Positions 41,888-51,297 are shown, counted from the first letter of the stretch. The stretch is DNA of 64,000 bases from Rhizobiales bacterium CCH10-E5 (GCA_001556125.1 LSIG01000034.1:1-64000); one strand, 5' to 3'. The notes: generated by a model from the sequence alone, not told the origin. A program made the numbers and translations.

Positions 41888-44800
41888 ATGGTGGGGATGC
41901 GGGTCAGACGGCGTGATCGGCGCGGCCGCCTCTGCGGCGGTCTCCTGTTCGTCCTGCTGGCCCACCCCGCACAGGCCCAGTCGAACGGCAATGTCGGCGG
42001 CTTCGCCGAGATCGGCACCAGCAATCCCTACCCCTATTCCAGCCTCACCTTCATCGGAACGGCCGGCCATCTGCGGGCCATCAGTGATCTCGACCTGGGA
42101 AGCCAGGTCGCAACGGAGATCGGGGCAGAGGGGCGATTGTCCGCCGCGACCGGAACCCGGATGATCGTCAATCTCGACTGGCTCCGCTCGAATTCGGTCC
42201 TTTACCTCGGCTCGGCGACCGACCGGGGACAGATCGAGGTGCAATCCTGGAGCGGGCGCTGGAACAGCTCGGCACGGCTGGTGATCGATGGCGGGACGGT
42301 CGTCGCCAACACCGCCGGGTTTGCCGGCCTGAACGAGCTGGTCGAATACATCGCTTCCGTCACCATCAGCAACGGCGCGACGCTTTATCTGGGCAGCCAG
42401 AACACGACGATCCGCCGCCTGGAAGGCAATGGCCAGATCGGTTTGGCCGGAGCCAATCTGACCATCCGCGGCGGAACCTTCTCGACCGGCATCACCGGGG
42501 CCTCGACGCTGACCTTCTCGGGCGACAGCACCTGGACCGGGACCGGCTCCAGCGTCGGGACGCTCGCGGTCCTCTCGGGCGTGACGCTGACGACCAGCAA
42601 CCCGGCGGCGGTCGAAAACACGACGGCGCTGCGGGTCGACGGGACCTACGCGCTCAATTCGGCGCTGGCCGTGGACGGGCTTTCCGGGAGCGGCACCATC
42701 GCCCTCGGGACGGGCTCCAGGCTGACGGCCGGCTCGCAGAATGCCAGTTCGACCTTCGACGGCACCATCTCCGGCAGTGGCGGCGGGCTGACCAAGGCGG
42801 GCACCGGGACGCTGACCCTGACCGGCGCGAGCAGCTATACGGGCGCCACCATCGTCGAGGCGGGGACGCTGGCGATGGGCCGCGTCAACGCCTTGCCGAC
42901 GACCAGCCCCGTCACGATCAATGGCGGAACCTGGTCGCTGGCCGGCTATGACCAGACGGCGTCCAGCCTGAGCGGAGGTCCTTTCGGCACGGTTTCGCTC
43001 GGCGGCGCCCGGCTGACATTGGGGGGCGGAGCCGACAGCGCGTATCAAGGCACCATCACCGGCACCGGCGGCCTGACGAAGATCGGCGGCAACCGGCAGG
43101 AGCTGTACGGCTCCACCACCTATTCCGGGCCGACCGTGGTGTCCGGCGGCTTGCTCCGGCTCTACGGCACGCTGCCGAATTCGCGGTCGATCACCGTCCA
43201 TGCCGGCGCCGAACTCGATGCCGCGACGGCCAATGCCCTCTCGACGCAGGCCCGCGTGACGCTGACCGGAAGCAACGCCACATTGCGGATCGGCGGCGAC
43301 CAGAGCATCGGAGCCCTCGACGGCACGAGCGGCGCGCGGGTGCTGTTCGGCGCCGGGCGGACGCTGACGCTGGGCGGCGGCAATGCCGATGGCAGCTTCG
43401 CCGGCACCCTCGGCGGCGATGGCCGGGGCAGCCTCACCAAGGTCGGCAGCGGAACCGTCACGCTGTCGGGGACAAGCGGGTACCAGGGCGCGACGCTCGT
43501 GAACGCCGGCACGCTGGTGGTCAACGGCTCGATCGCCGCCTCCTCCGGCGTCACGCTGAATGCCGGGGCCTTCCTTGGCGGCTCCGGCACGGTGCCGAGC
43601 GTCACCGTCGCGGGCGGAACGCTATCGCCCGGCAATTCGCCGGGGACGCTGACCATCGCCGGCGACCTGACCCTCGACGCCGCCTCGACCTACCGGGCGG
43701 AAATCCAGGGCGCCGTGTCGGACCGGCTGAGCGTTACCGGCACAGCGGCGCTGGCGGGGCGGCTGCAGCTCGTTCCGCTCGGCGGCAGCTTCACGTTCAA
43801 CAGCCCCTATACGCTGCTTACGGCGGCGGGCGGGCGCAGCGGCAGCTTCGGCACGGTCGAGACCATCGGCTCCTTCGGTGACGGCGTGACCTCGACGGTG
43901 AGCTACACCGCGCAGGATGTGCAACTCACCCTGGCTCCCAAGCCGCTCGTCCCGATCGTCGATCCCGCGCCGACGCCCTCGCCCTCTCCCGGGGATTCCG
44001 GCACGAGCCCGGGCACTCCGGCAACCTCCCCGGGCTCCTCGGCCGGAACCGTGCCCACGCTCTCCGGCGCGGCCGCACCGAACGTCGTCGCCATCGCCTC
44101 GCGGATCGACGATGCGGTCGCGAGGGGCGTCGATGTCTCCCGGTTCTTCCCGATCTACAATCTGCCGGCCGCGGCCATCCCGGCCGCGGTCAACCAGCTT
44201 TCGGGCGAGATCCATACGGCGGCTCCGGCGATCGACCGGCGCCTCGCGGACCGGTTTCTCGGCACGATGCTGAACGCAGGCTTCGGCCAACGGCTGCGGC
44301 CCGGCGGCCTCGGACCCGGCCGCGCCGGCTACAGCGCCGCGTCCGCGCCCGGCTTCGACGACGCGACCGCGGCTTCGCGTCTGGAAGCGCCCCGCTTCGC
44401 CCTGTGGGGCACCGCTTCCGGCGGGGCCGGTCGCAGCGAGGGTTCGCTTCGCAGCGGCACGGCGCGGCGCGCGCTCGACGAGATGCAGTTCGCCGTGGGG
44501 GCCGATGCGAGGCTGGGGACCGACGCCGTCATCGGTGTCGCCATCGGCGGGGCCCGCGGGCGGGCCTCACTGCCGGGCGGGCTCGGCCGGATCGAGAGCG
44601 AAGGCGTCCAGTTCGGCGTCTACGGTCTGGCGCGGATCGGCCGGCTGGAACTTGGAGCCGCCGCCGCCTTCGGCCGCAGCGACCACAGCGTCTCGCGCAG
44701 CGTTCCGGCTCTCGGCGGGGGGCTGACAGCGTCCTATGCCAGTACGCAATGGAGCGGGCGGCTGCAGGCCAGCCTGCCGGTTCTAAGTGCCGGCGGCTTC

Positions 44801-45232
44801 AGCCTTTCGCCCGTCGCCGCGCTGCAGCGTGTCACCATCCGCACGCCCGCCTTCGTCGAGCGCTCGGCGTTCGACGAGAGCGCCGCTGCGCTTGCGGTCG
44901 CCGGGCGCCGGGACGCCGGGACCCGGGCAGAGCTCGGCCTCCAGCTCGAGGCGGAAACGGCGATCGGCGGCCTGCCGGCGTCCGGTTTTCTGCGCGCCTC
45001 CTGGGCCCGCGCTTTCGACGGTGAAGCCCGGATCGCCGCGAGCTTCACCGCCCTACCGGGCCTGGGCTTCGTCGCCCGCGGAGCGCCGACGCCCCGCAAC
45101 AGCGCGCTCGTCTCGGCTGGTCTGGAGGTAAGGCTGTCCGAGCGCCTCGCGATCGGCCTGCGTGGCGACGGTGAGGTCTCCGCTACGGGCAGCCATTACA
45201 GCGGCATGGGCCAGATCCGGCTCAGCTTCTGA
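41888..45232 (+). CDS. Autotransporter (type Va) with beta-strand repeat passenger
   Basis: The protein has about 1,114 residues. The signal peptide is MRVRRRDRRGRLCGGLLFVL then LAHPAQAQ, with candidate starts at 41888 and 41897. The passenger is a beta-helix built from autotransporter-associated repeats such as GGLTKAGTGTLTLTGASSYT and GSLTKVGSGTVTLSGTSGYQ, with GGTLSPGNSPGTLTIAGDL near its end. A Pro/Ser/Thr linker (about 690-725) leads to a C-terminal barrel of about 290 residues ending in GQIRLSF, the outer-membrane terminal phenylalanine. The barrel region matches the autotransporter domain. No protease triad is visible. Likely a surface adhesin; ligand unknown. Confidence 0.9.
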   Translation: MVGMRVRRRDRRGRLCGGLLFVLLAHPAQAQSNGNVGGFAEIGTSNPYPYSSLTFIGTAGHLRAISDLDLGSQVATEIGAEGRLSAATGTRMIVNLDWLRSNSVLYLGSATDRGQIEVQSWSGRWNSSARLVIDGGTVVANTAGFAGLNELVEYIASVTISNGATLYLGSQNTTIRRLEGNGQIGLAGANLTIRGGTFSTGITGASTLTFSGDSTWTGTGSSVGTLAVLSGVTLTTSNPAAVENTTALRVDGTYALNSALAVDGLSGSGTIALGTGSRLTAGSQNASSTFDGTISGSGGGLTKAGTGTLTLTGASSYTGATIVEAGTLAMGRVNALPTTSPVTINGGTWSLAGYDQTASSLSGGPFGTVSLGGARLTLGGGADSAYQGTITGTGGLTKIGGNRQELYGSTTYSGPTVVSGGLLRLYGTLPNSRSITVHAGAELDAATANALSTQARVTLTGSNATLRIGGDQSIGALDGTSGARVLFGAGRTLTLGGGNADGSFAGTLGGDGRGSLTKVGSGTVTLSGTSGYQGATLVNAGTLVVNGSIAASSGVTLNAGAFLGGSGTVPSVTVAGGTLSPGNSPGTLTIAGDLTLDAASTYRAEIQGAVSDRLSVTGTAALAGRLQLVPLGGSFTFNSPYTLLTAAGGRSGSFGTVETIGSFGDGVTSTVSYTAQDVQLTLAPKPLVPIVDPAPTPSPSPGDSGTSPGTPATSPGSSAGTVPTLSGAAAPNVVAIASRIDDAVARGVDVSRFFPIYNLPAAAIPAAVNQLSGEIHTAAPAIDRRLADRFLGTMLNAGFGQRLRPGGLGPGRAGYSAASAPGFDDATAASRLEAPRFALWGTASGGAGRSEGSLRSGTARRALDEMQFAVGADARLGTDAVIGVAIGGARGRASLPGGLGRIESEGVQFGVYGLARIGRLELGAAAAFGRSDHSVSRSVPALGGGLTASYASTQWSGRLQASLPVLSAGGFSLSPVAALQRVTIRTPAFVERSAFDESAAALAVAGRRDAGTRAELGLQLEAETAIGGLPASGFLRASWARAFDGEARIAASFTALPGLGFVARGAPTPRNSALVSAGLEVRLSERLAIGLRGDGEVSATGSHYSGMGQIRLSF

Positions 45233-45254
45233 GGCGGCGCCGACTGCCGCGGCA

Positions 45255-46079
45255 TCAGCCGACGAGAAGAGCGCGGATCGAACGCCAGCTGTCGCCATCG
45301 GGGGCGCAGAGCAGCCCGGTCGAGGGCTTGCCTGGCCGGTAGAGGCTGCCATCGAGCATGCGGGCGTGGCCGCCAGCTTCGCCGAACAGCAGCACGCCGG
45401 GCGCATGGTCCCAGGGGTTCAGCCCGCCATAGAGCAGGAAATCGCAGCGCCCGGCAGCGGCGAGGCGATACTCCTGCCCACAGCAACGCAGCGACGCCAC
45501 GCTGGCGAAGGCGGGGAAACGGGCCGGCAGCGCGCTGCGCATCGGCTCGGGAAAGTACTGCCAGCTCGCCATGCCGTTCATGTCCGCGATGGCGACCGGG
45601 CCGCCGGCGCGCAGATCGCGGGATGTGCCGCCCGAGCTCTCCAGCCAGGCTCCCTCGCCTCGCAAGGCGAGCGCGCTGTCGTTCAGCACGGGATCGTGGA
45701 TCACTGCTGCCGCGGTCTCGCCCCTCACAACGGCCGCGGCCATGACCGCGAAGAGCGGCAGGTCGGAGGCGTAGTTCAGCGTGCCGTCGACCGGATCGAT
45801 CACGAAGGCGAGCTCCGCCTCCGCCAGCCGCCCCAGCACGGCCGGGTCGCGTGTCGCGGCCTCCTCTCCGACGAGCAGCGCGCCCGGAAAAGCCCGCTCC
45901 AGCTCGGCGAAGATGAAACGCTCGGCCGCCTCATCGGCCTCCGTCACGAGATCGCCCGGCGCCGCTTTCTCACGCACCTCGCCGGCGGTCAGCCTGCGGA
46001 AACGCGGCATGATTTCGCGCCGTGCCGCCTCGGCGAGGATGCCGTTCAGGCGATCGAGATCGCGCCGCGAAAACATCAT
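45255..46079 (-). CDS. Inositol-monophosphatase-family phosphatase
   Basis: The family motifs are all visible in this 274-residue protein: GEEAA, DPVDGTLNYASD (metal ligands) and WDHAPG. It dephosphorylates a sugar, polyol or 3'-phosphoadenosine-type substrate with Mg2+. The start is placed at 46079; a GTG at 46100 immediately follows the upstream stop codon and adds seven residues. It is the last gene of the leftward transporter operon, directly after the nuclease/phosphodiesterase-fold gene, so it may process the imported phosphate compound. CysQ-like or inositol-type specificity cannot be separated here. Confidence 0.88.
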   Translation of the reverse strand: MMFSRRDLDRLNGILAEAARREIMPRFRRLTAGEVREKAAPGDLVTEADEAAERFIFAELERAFPGALLVGEEAATRDPAVLGRLAEAELAFVIDPVDGTLNYASDLPLFAVMAAAVVRGETAAAVIHDPVLNDSALALRGEGAWLESSGGTSRDLRAGGPVAIADMNGMASWQYFPEPMRSALPARFPAFASVASLRCCGQEYRLAAAGRCDFLLYGGLNPWDHAPGVLLFGEAGGHARMLDGSLYRPGKPSTGLLCAPDGDSWRSIRALLVG

Positions 46080-46100
46080 CGCGCGCTCGCGGGCCGGCAC

Positions 46101-46943
46101 TCAACCGCCATCGAACTCGACCAGGATCGGCTGGTGGTCCGAGGCGCGCGTGTCGACATCGCAGACGATGCGGCGGGCGCGGGCCGCGAGATCTGGGGTC
46201 GCCAGCACATAGTCGAGGCAGCCCGGCGGGCCGTAGGTCTGGTCGACGATGAAGGCGGTGGGGGGCGGTGGCGCATCGCCCATCAGTTCCGGCCAGAGAT
46301 CGCGCAGCGGCGGCGTGCCGTCGTCGAAGGGCGCCATCAGCCGCGCCAAGGCGGAATCGTCCGGCCGCATGTTGAAATCGCCGGTCAGGATCGCGCTCGC
46401 CGTGTTGGGCGTCGGCGCATAGGTGTGCGGGCCCGGTGCGCGCGGCGTGCGGGCACGGGACGCGGCCATGCGGTGCGTCTCCCGGATGCCCTCGACCTGG
46501 GCCGCGCGCAGCTCCGGCGAGGAGTATTCCAGATGCGTCGTCATCAGCCGCACCGGGCCGAGCGGCGTCTCGGCGACCGCCTCGACCAGCACGCGCGGCA
46601 TGTTGCGTGTCGCGGCCGCTTCCCAGGGCAGGAGGTGGCGCAGGGCCTGCGCGACGCGGTAGCGGGTCAGGATCAGGTTGCCGAAGCGCTTGCGCCCGCC
46701 CCGGCCGTCGTCGACATCGACGCCGATGCCCTCGATGGCGGTGAAGCCCGGCAGCATCTGCGCGAAGAGGGCGAACTGGTCGGTCTCGTCATTGCCGTCG
46801 AGATCGGGGAAGTTCGCCGCGACCTCCTGCAGGCAGAGCACGTCGAAATCCGCCATCGCCCGCGCGTGGTCGATGATCCGTCTCGGATCGACGCGATCGT
46901 CGGTGCCGCGCGCCCACTGGATGTTCCAGGTGATCAGCTTCAT
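46101..46943 (-). CDS. Endonuclease/exonuclease/phosphatase (EEP) family protein
   Basis: The 280-residue protein has the EEP catalytic pattern: WNIQWARG, LQEV with the metal-binding Glu, THLEYSS, GDFNMRPDD and SDHQPILV with the terminal Asp-His. No signal peptide is present, so it is cytoplasmic. The family cleaves phosphodiesters in nucleic acids, phosphoinositides or small molecules. It follows the permease genes in the same strand (16-bp gap) and precedes the IMPase gene. Together they could hydrolyse an imported glycerophosphodiester stepwise; that is inference from gene order. Confidence 0.88.
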   Translation of the reverse strand: MKLITWNIQWARGTDDRVDPRRIIDHARAMADFDVLCLQEVAANFPDLDGNDETDQFALFAQMLPGFTAIEGIGVDVDDGRGGRKRFGNLILTRYRVAQALRHLLPWEAAATRNMPRVLVEAVAETPLGPVRLMTTHLEYSSPELRAAQVEGIRETHRMAASRARTPRAPGPHTYAPTPNTASAILTGDFNMRPDDSALARLMAPFDDGTPPLRDLWPELMGDAPPPPTAFIVDQTYGPPGCLDYVLATPDLAARARRIVCDVDTRASDHQPILVEFDGG

Positions 46944-46959
46944 CGGAACCTTGCTCGCG

Positions 46960-47826
46960 TCACTTGATGCCGGCGCGCATGAAGCTCTGCACGAACTGGC
47001 GCTGGAAGAGCAGGAAACCGACGAGCAGCGGGGCCGAGGTCATCAGCGTCGCGGCGCAGATGACCGCCCAGTCGATGCCCTGGTCGCTCGACGAGAACAC
47101 CTGCAGGCCGACGGTCAACGGCCGCGACTCGACCGAGTTCGTCACCAGCAGCGGCCAGAGGAAGTTGTTCCAGTGATAGCTCACCGAGACCAGCCCGTAG
47201 GCGATGTAGGTCGGCTTCGCGAGCGGGACATAGACCTTCATCAGCACCTGCAGCGGGCTCGCACCCTCGACGCGGGCGGCGTCGTCGAGTTCCTTCGGCA
47301 CGGTCTTGAAGGTCTGCCGCAGCAGGAAGATGCCGAAGGCCGAGGCGATATAGGGCAGCGCGATGGCGGGGATGGTGTCGATCAGCTCGAAACGGGCGAG
47401 CGTGCGGTAGTTCTCGACGATCAGCGCGTCCGGCATGATCATGAGCTGCGCCAGGATCAGCGCGAAGGCGACGTCGCGGCCCCAGAAATCCTGCCGCGCC
47501 AGCGCATAGGCCGCGAGCGTCCCCAGCACGAGCTGGAACGCCAGGATCATCGTCACGAGGATGAAGGTGTTGAGGAAATAGCGCGCGAAGGGGGCCGCCG
47601 CCCAGGCCCGGATGAAATTGTCGAGCGTCAGCGGCGCGGTCAGCACGAAGCGGGTGGTGTACTCGGCCGGGTGGATCGCGGCCCAGATCGCGTAGGCGAG
47701 AGGGAGGACCCAGATCAGCGCCAGCAGGATCGCCCCCGTCGACTGCAGGGTCAGCGCGAACCCTTTCGGCGCATAGGGGTCGGTGCGGGCCGCATGGGCG
47801 ACCGGCTGCGGAGCGGGCGCGCTCAT
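46960..47826 (-). CDS. ABC transporter permease, UgpE/MalG-type
   Basis: The 288-residue inner-membrane permease has about six helices and the EAA-type loop DDAARVEGASPLQVLMKVYVPLAKP. The architecture matches the carbohydrate-uptake-1 subfamily (UgpE, MalG). It begins with ATG overlapping the previous gene's stop by 4 bp. It works with the UgpA-like protein, the binding protein and the ATPase to import a sugar, polyol or glycerol phosphate. Confidence 0.92.
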   Translation of the reverse strand: MSAPAPQPVAHAARTDPYAPKGFALTLQSTGAILLALIWVLPLAYAIWAAIHPAEYTTRFVLTAPLTLDNFIRAWAAAPFARYFLNTFILVTMILAFQLVLGTLAAYALARQDFWGRDVAFALILAQLMIMPDALIVENYRTLARFELIDTIPAIALPYIASAFGIFLLRQTFKTVPKELDDAARVEGASPLQVLMKVYVPLAKPTYIAYGLVSVSYHWNNFLWPLLVTNSVESRPLTVGLQVFSSSDQGIDWAVICAATLMTSAPLLVGFLLFQRQFVQSFMRAGIK

Positions 47827-48701
47827 CGATAATGCGTCCTGCGCTCGAGAAAGCCGTACTGGACGAAGGCGACGAGCGCGAGCAGCACCAGCAGCACGCA
47901 GGTCAGTGTCGCCGCATAGGCGGTGTCCCAGAAGCCGAAGCCGACCTGGTAGATGTAGAACAGCAGGAGCGTGGTCGCGTTGTCCGGCCCGCCGCGGGTC
48001 ATGACGAAGATGTGGTCGACCATGCGGAAGGCGTTGATCACGGCATTGATCAGCACGAACAGCGTCGTGGGCATCAGCAGCGGGAACTGGATTCGCCGAA
48101 AGTAAGTCCAGCGCGAGGCGCCCTCGATCGCCGCCGCCTCGCCGAGGCTGGGCGGCAGGGCCTGCAGCGCCGCGAGGTAGAAGATCATGAAGAAGCCCGC
48201 CTCCTTCCAGATCGCGACGATGGTGATCGCGTAGAGGGCGGTGTCCTGCGAGCCGAGCCAGTTGGTGCTGCGTCCGCCGAAGGCTCCGACGATCTGCTCG
48301 AGCAGGCCGTATTGCGGCGTGAAGAAGAACAGCCAGATGTTCGCCACCGCGATCATCGGCAGGATCGTCGGCGTGAAGAACGCCATCCGGACCCAGGTCC
48401 GCCCGACGATCCTGTCGTTGACCCAGACCGCCATCAGCAGGGCGAGCGCGATCGAGGTCGGGATGGTGCCGAGCGCGAACCAGAGATTGTTCGACATCGC
48501 CTTCCAGAAGATCGGGTCGGCGAGGAGCTGCTGGTAATTGTCGAGCCCGACGAAGCGCGCCGGGCGGCGCGCCTTGGGTGTCGAGTAGAAGCTCTCGATG
48601 AAACTCGCGACCGCCGGCCAATGCGTGAAGAGGGCCAGGCAGGCCATGGCCGGCAGCAGGAGCAGCCAGCCATGGACCGTGGCGGTCGCGCGGGTGTTCA
48701 T
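47823..48701 (-). CDS. ABC transporter permease, UgpA/MalF-type
   Basis: The 292-residue polytopic permease has the EAA-type loop GEAAAIEGASRWTYFRRIQFPLLMP and about six helices, with LDNYQQLLADPIFW in the first periplasmic stretch, typical of UgpA-like proteins. It overlaps the UgpE-like gene by 4 bp and follows the binding-protein gene by 19 bp. Half of the carbohydrate-uptake-type channel. Confidence 0.92.
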   Translation of the reverse strand: MNTRATATVHGWLLLLPAMACLALFTHWPAVASFIESFYSTPKARRPARFVGLDNYQQLLADPIFWKAMSNNLWFALGTIPTSIALALLMAVWVNDRIVGRTWVRMAFFTPTILPMIAVANIWLFFFTPQYGLLEQIVGAFGGRSTNWLGSQDTALYAITIVAIWKEAGFFMIFYLAALQALPPSLGEAAAIEGASRWTYFRRIQFPLLMPTTLFVLINAVINAFRMVDHIFVMTRGGPDNATTLLLFYIYQVGFGFWDTAYAATLTCVLLVLLALVAFVQYGFLERRTHYR

Positions 48702-48720
48702 CGCGGAGCGGCTTCCGGGC

Positions 48721-50013
48721 TCAGCGATAGGGCTTCAGGATGCGCTCGGCCTCGGCCTGCGCGTCCTCCAGCGCCTTCTTGGGCGGCTTGGTGCCGGTCA
48801 GCGCGGCCTGCAGCCCGTCGTTAAGCGCCTTGGTGACGCGCTGGTTCTCATGGGTCGAGAGCTCGGCGACCGCATGCGGGAGCTGGTCGCGCGCCACCAG
48901 CGCCGGCGGGAAGTCCTTCGCATAGGCCTGCATCGCGGGCGTCTGATAGGCCGCCGGCGAGACCGCGACATAGCCGGTGTCGATGCCCCATTGCGCGGCG
49001 CGCTCGGGCGTCGTGATCCAGCGGATGAACTTGAAGGCGGCCTCCTGCTGGGCCGGGGTGGCCTTCTTGGAGAGGTAGAAATTGCCGCCGCCGGTCGGGC
49101 TGCCGCGGCGCTTGCCGGCCGGCAGCATGGCGACGCCGAACGGGAATTTGGCGTTGCTGCGGACATTGGTGAGGTTGCCGGTGGTGGTCCACATCATCGC
49201 GACCTTCTTCTCGAAGAAGTCCTTCGGCGTGGTGCCCCATTCGACGATGCCGGGGGGATGGACCTTGTGCTTCTGCGCGAGGTCGACCCAGTACTGCAGG
49301 GCCTCGACCACGGCCGGATCGGCGTAGTTGGTCGCGTTGCCCGCGGCATTGGCGAGAATCGCGCCGGCCTGCGTCGAGAGGCCCTGGAAGAGCCAGTAGG
49401 GGAAGCCGGAGGACGGGATCTGGATGCCCCACTGGGTGACGTTGCCCGAGGCGTCCTTCTTGGTCAGCTTCTGGGCGAAGTCGAGCTGCTCGGCCCAGGT
49501 CGCCGGCGGCTTCTCGGGGTCGAGTCCGGCCTCCTTGAACAGCTCCTTGTTCCAGTAGAGCACCACGGTCGAGCGCTGGAAGGGAATGCCCCAGGTCTTG
49601 CCCCCGGTCTGGCTGTTTTCCATGAAGGCCGGGAAGAAGGAGGCGAGCCACTTCTTGTCGTCCTCGGTCTTCACGAAGCTGTCGAAGGGGACGATCGCGT
49701 CCTCGTCGATCAGCGTGAACATGTCGGTCGAGAGCAGCACCGAGGTCACCGGCGGCGTGCCGCTCTTGTGGGCCGTCAGCGCCTTGACGATCGTCTCCTG
49801 ATAGGTGCCGGCATAGATCGGCTTCAGCTTGATCGACGGGTTCTCCTTCTCGAAATCGGCGGCGTAGGTGTCGATCAGCTTGGTGATCGGCCCGCCGACG
49901 GCGACCGGATAGAAGAACGATACCTCCGTCGCGGCCTGCGCCCGGGCGATTCCCGGCAGCGCCAGCGACCCTGCGAGCGCCGCAGCGCCGGTCAATACGT
50001 CACGCCTGTCCAT
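48721..50013 (-). CDS. ABC transporter substrate-binding protein, UgpB-like
   Basis: The 430-residue periplasmic receptor has a twin-arginine-like signal peptide (MDRRDVLTGAAALAGSLALP, then GIARAQA). The mature protein has the solute-binding-protein family 1 pattern: TEVSFFYPVAVGGPITKLID, YAGTYQETIVKAL (as in UgpB) and GIPFQRSTVVLYWNKELF. The UgpB-like tyrosine/threonine segment favours glycerol-3-phosphate or a glycerophosphodiester over a plain sugar, but the ligand is not proven. The ATG follows GAGGGAG. It lies 52 bp after the ATPase gene. Confidence 0.9.
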   Translation of the reverse strand: MDRRDVLTGAAALAGSLALPGIARAQAATEVSFFYPVAVGGPITKLIDTYAADFEKENPSIKLKPIYAGTYQETIVKALTAHKSGTPPVTSVLLSTDMFTLIDEDAIVPFDSFVKTEDDKKWLASFFPAFMENSQTGGKTWGIPFQRSTVVLYWNKELFKEAGLDPEKPPATWAEQLDFAQKLTKKDASGNVTQWGIQIPSSGFPYWLFQGLSTQAGAILANAAGNATNYADPAVVEALQYWVDLAQKHKVHPPGIVEWGTTPKDFFEKKVAMMWTTTGNLTNVRSNAKFPFGVAMLPAGKRRGSPTGGGNFYLSKKATPAQQEAAFKFIRWITTPERAAQWGIDTGYVAVSPAAYQTPAMQAYAKDFPPALVARDQLPHAVAELSTHENQRVTKALNDGLQAALTGTKPPKKALEDAQAEAERILKPYR

Positions 50014-50065
50014 CTGTTCTCTCCCTCTCGAGGTGACTGTTGCGCCCGACCCTTGTGACCGGATC

Positions 50066-51109
50066 TTAAACGGGAACCGCTCTGCGTTCGGACGCCTGGT
50101 CGAACCAGTGCAGTGCCGATTGTGACAATGTGATGTAGACCTTTTCACCTGGCTTCGTCCGTACCTTGCCGGCGCGGCGGACGATGAAGCCATGCCCGCC
50201 GATGCGGGTTTCGACCAGCGTGTCGGCGCCGAGATACTCCACCGCGACGACGTCGGCGGCGATGCCGGCCTCGCCCAGATCGGTCATCTCGGGGCGGATA
50301 CCGACCGCCAGACCGGCGGGATCGTGGCCCGGCGGCGGCGTCAGAACCCCTGCCCCGCCGGCGGCCAGCACGGCAGTCAGCGGCACGACGTTCATCGGCG
50401 GCGTGCCGACGAAGCGGGCGACGAAGATGCTGGCCGGGTTCTCGTAGATCTCGTCGGGCGGCGCGTCCTGCTCGATCCGCCCGTTGCGCATCAGCACGAC
50501 CTGATCGGCCATGGTCATGGCCTCGACCTGATCGTGGGTGACGTAGACCATCGTGATGCCCAGCCGCTGCTGCAGCTCGCGGATCTCGCGGCGCATCTCG
50601 ACACGCAACTGCGCGTCGAGGTTGGAGAGAGGCTCGTCCATCAGGCAGACCGGGGCCTCGGCGACGATGGCGCGGCCGAGCGCGACTCGCTGCTGCTGGC
50701 CGCCCGACAATTGCGAGGGCTTGCGGTCGAGCAGCGCGCCGAGACCGAGGATTTCGGCGGCGCGCGCCAGCCGGCGGTCGCGCTCGGCGCGGGCCACTTT
50801 CCGCACATCGAGCCCGAAGGTGATGTTCTGCGCCACCGAGAGATGCGGAAACAGCGCGTAGTTCTGAAACACCATCGCGATGCCGCGCCCGGAAGGAGCG
50901 GCCGTCGTCACGTCGCGCCCGCCGATCAGGATGGTGCCGCTCGTGGTGTCCTCGAGCCCCGCGATCAGCCGCAGCGTGGTCGACTTGCCGCAGCCGGAAG
51001 GGCCGAGGAGCGCGACCAGCTTGCCGCCGTCGACCGTGAAGCTCACGTCATCAACCGCGGCAGCGCCGCCCCAGCTCTTCGAAACCGCTTTCAGCTCAAC
51101 AGAAACCAT
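50066..51109 (-). CDS. ABC transporter ATP-binding protein, UgpC/MalK-type
   Basis: The 347-residue ATPase has Walker A GPSGCGKST, signature LSGGQQQRVALGRA, Walker B VCLMDEPLSNLD and the H-loop VYVTHDQVEAM. A C-terminal TOBE/OB domain begins at about 235 (FVGTPPMN, then GIRPE). This is the carbohydrate-uptake-1 ATPase layout. It opens the leftward operon (ATPase, binding protein, two permeases, EEP, IMPase). A palindrome lies about 70 bp upstream. Confidence 0.94.
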   Translation of the reverse strand: MVSVELKAVSKSWGGAAAVDDVSFTVDGGKLVALLGPSGCGKSTTLRLIAGLEDTTSGTILIGGRDVTTAAPSGRGIAMVFQNYALFPHLSVAQNITFGLDVRKVARAERDRRLARAAEILGLGALLDRKPSQLSGGQQQRVALGRAIVAEAPVCLMDEPLSNLDAQLRVEMRREIRELQQRLGITMVYVTHDQVEAMTMADQVVLMRNGRIEQDAPPDEIYENPASIFVARFVGTPPMNVVPLTAVLAAGGAGVLTPPPGHDPAGLAVGIRPEMTDLGEAGIAADVVAVEYLGADTLVETRIGGHGFIVRRAGKVRTKPGEKVYITLSQSALHWFDQASERRAVPV

Positions 51110-51178
51110 GCGTCATCCGGGCTGCGGCCCATGCCCAGTGAGCCGGCACAGGAGCTGCGTTGTCGTGGGCGCCGATAT

Positions 51179-51194
51179 GGCGCGAAATCGCGCC
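51179..51194. promoter_or_regulatory. Palindrome upstream of the UgpC-like gene
   Basis: GGCGCGAAATCGCGCC has 7-bp arms around AA. It lies 70 bp upstream of the UgpC-like ATG, in the only intergenic gap large enough for a promoter of this operon, and is a candidate operator. No phosphate-regulon-type CTGTCAT box was found in this gap. Confidence 0.35.
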
Positions 51195-51297
51195 GGGGCA
51201 CAAGCCATTGCGGAAGTTGCCTCAACGACTGCCTGCAACGACCGCTGGTCGCGCTCGGGCGGCCGCTCTTGAGCCGGCTCATCGCCCGCCTTGCGTC

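Noticed and set aside
51110..51297. A Pho box upstream of the Ugp-like operon
   Set aside because: I looked for CTGTCAT-type tandem repeats in both strands of the gap and saw none.
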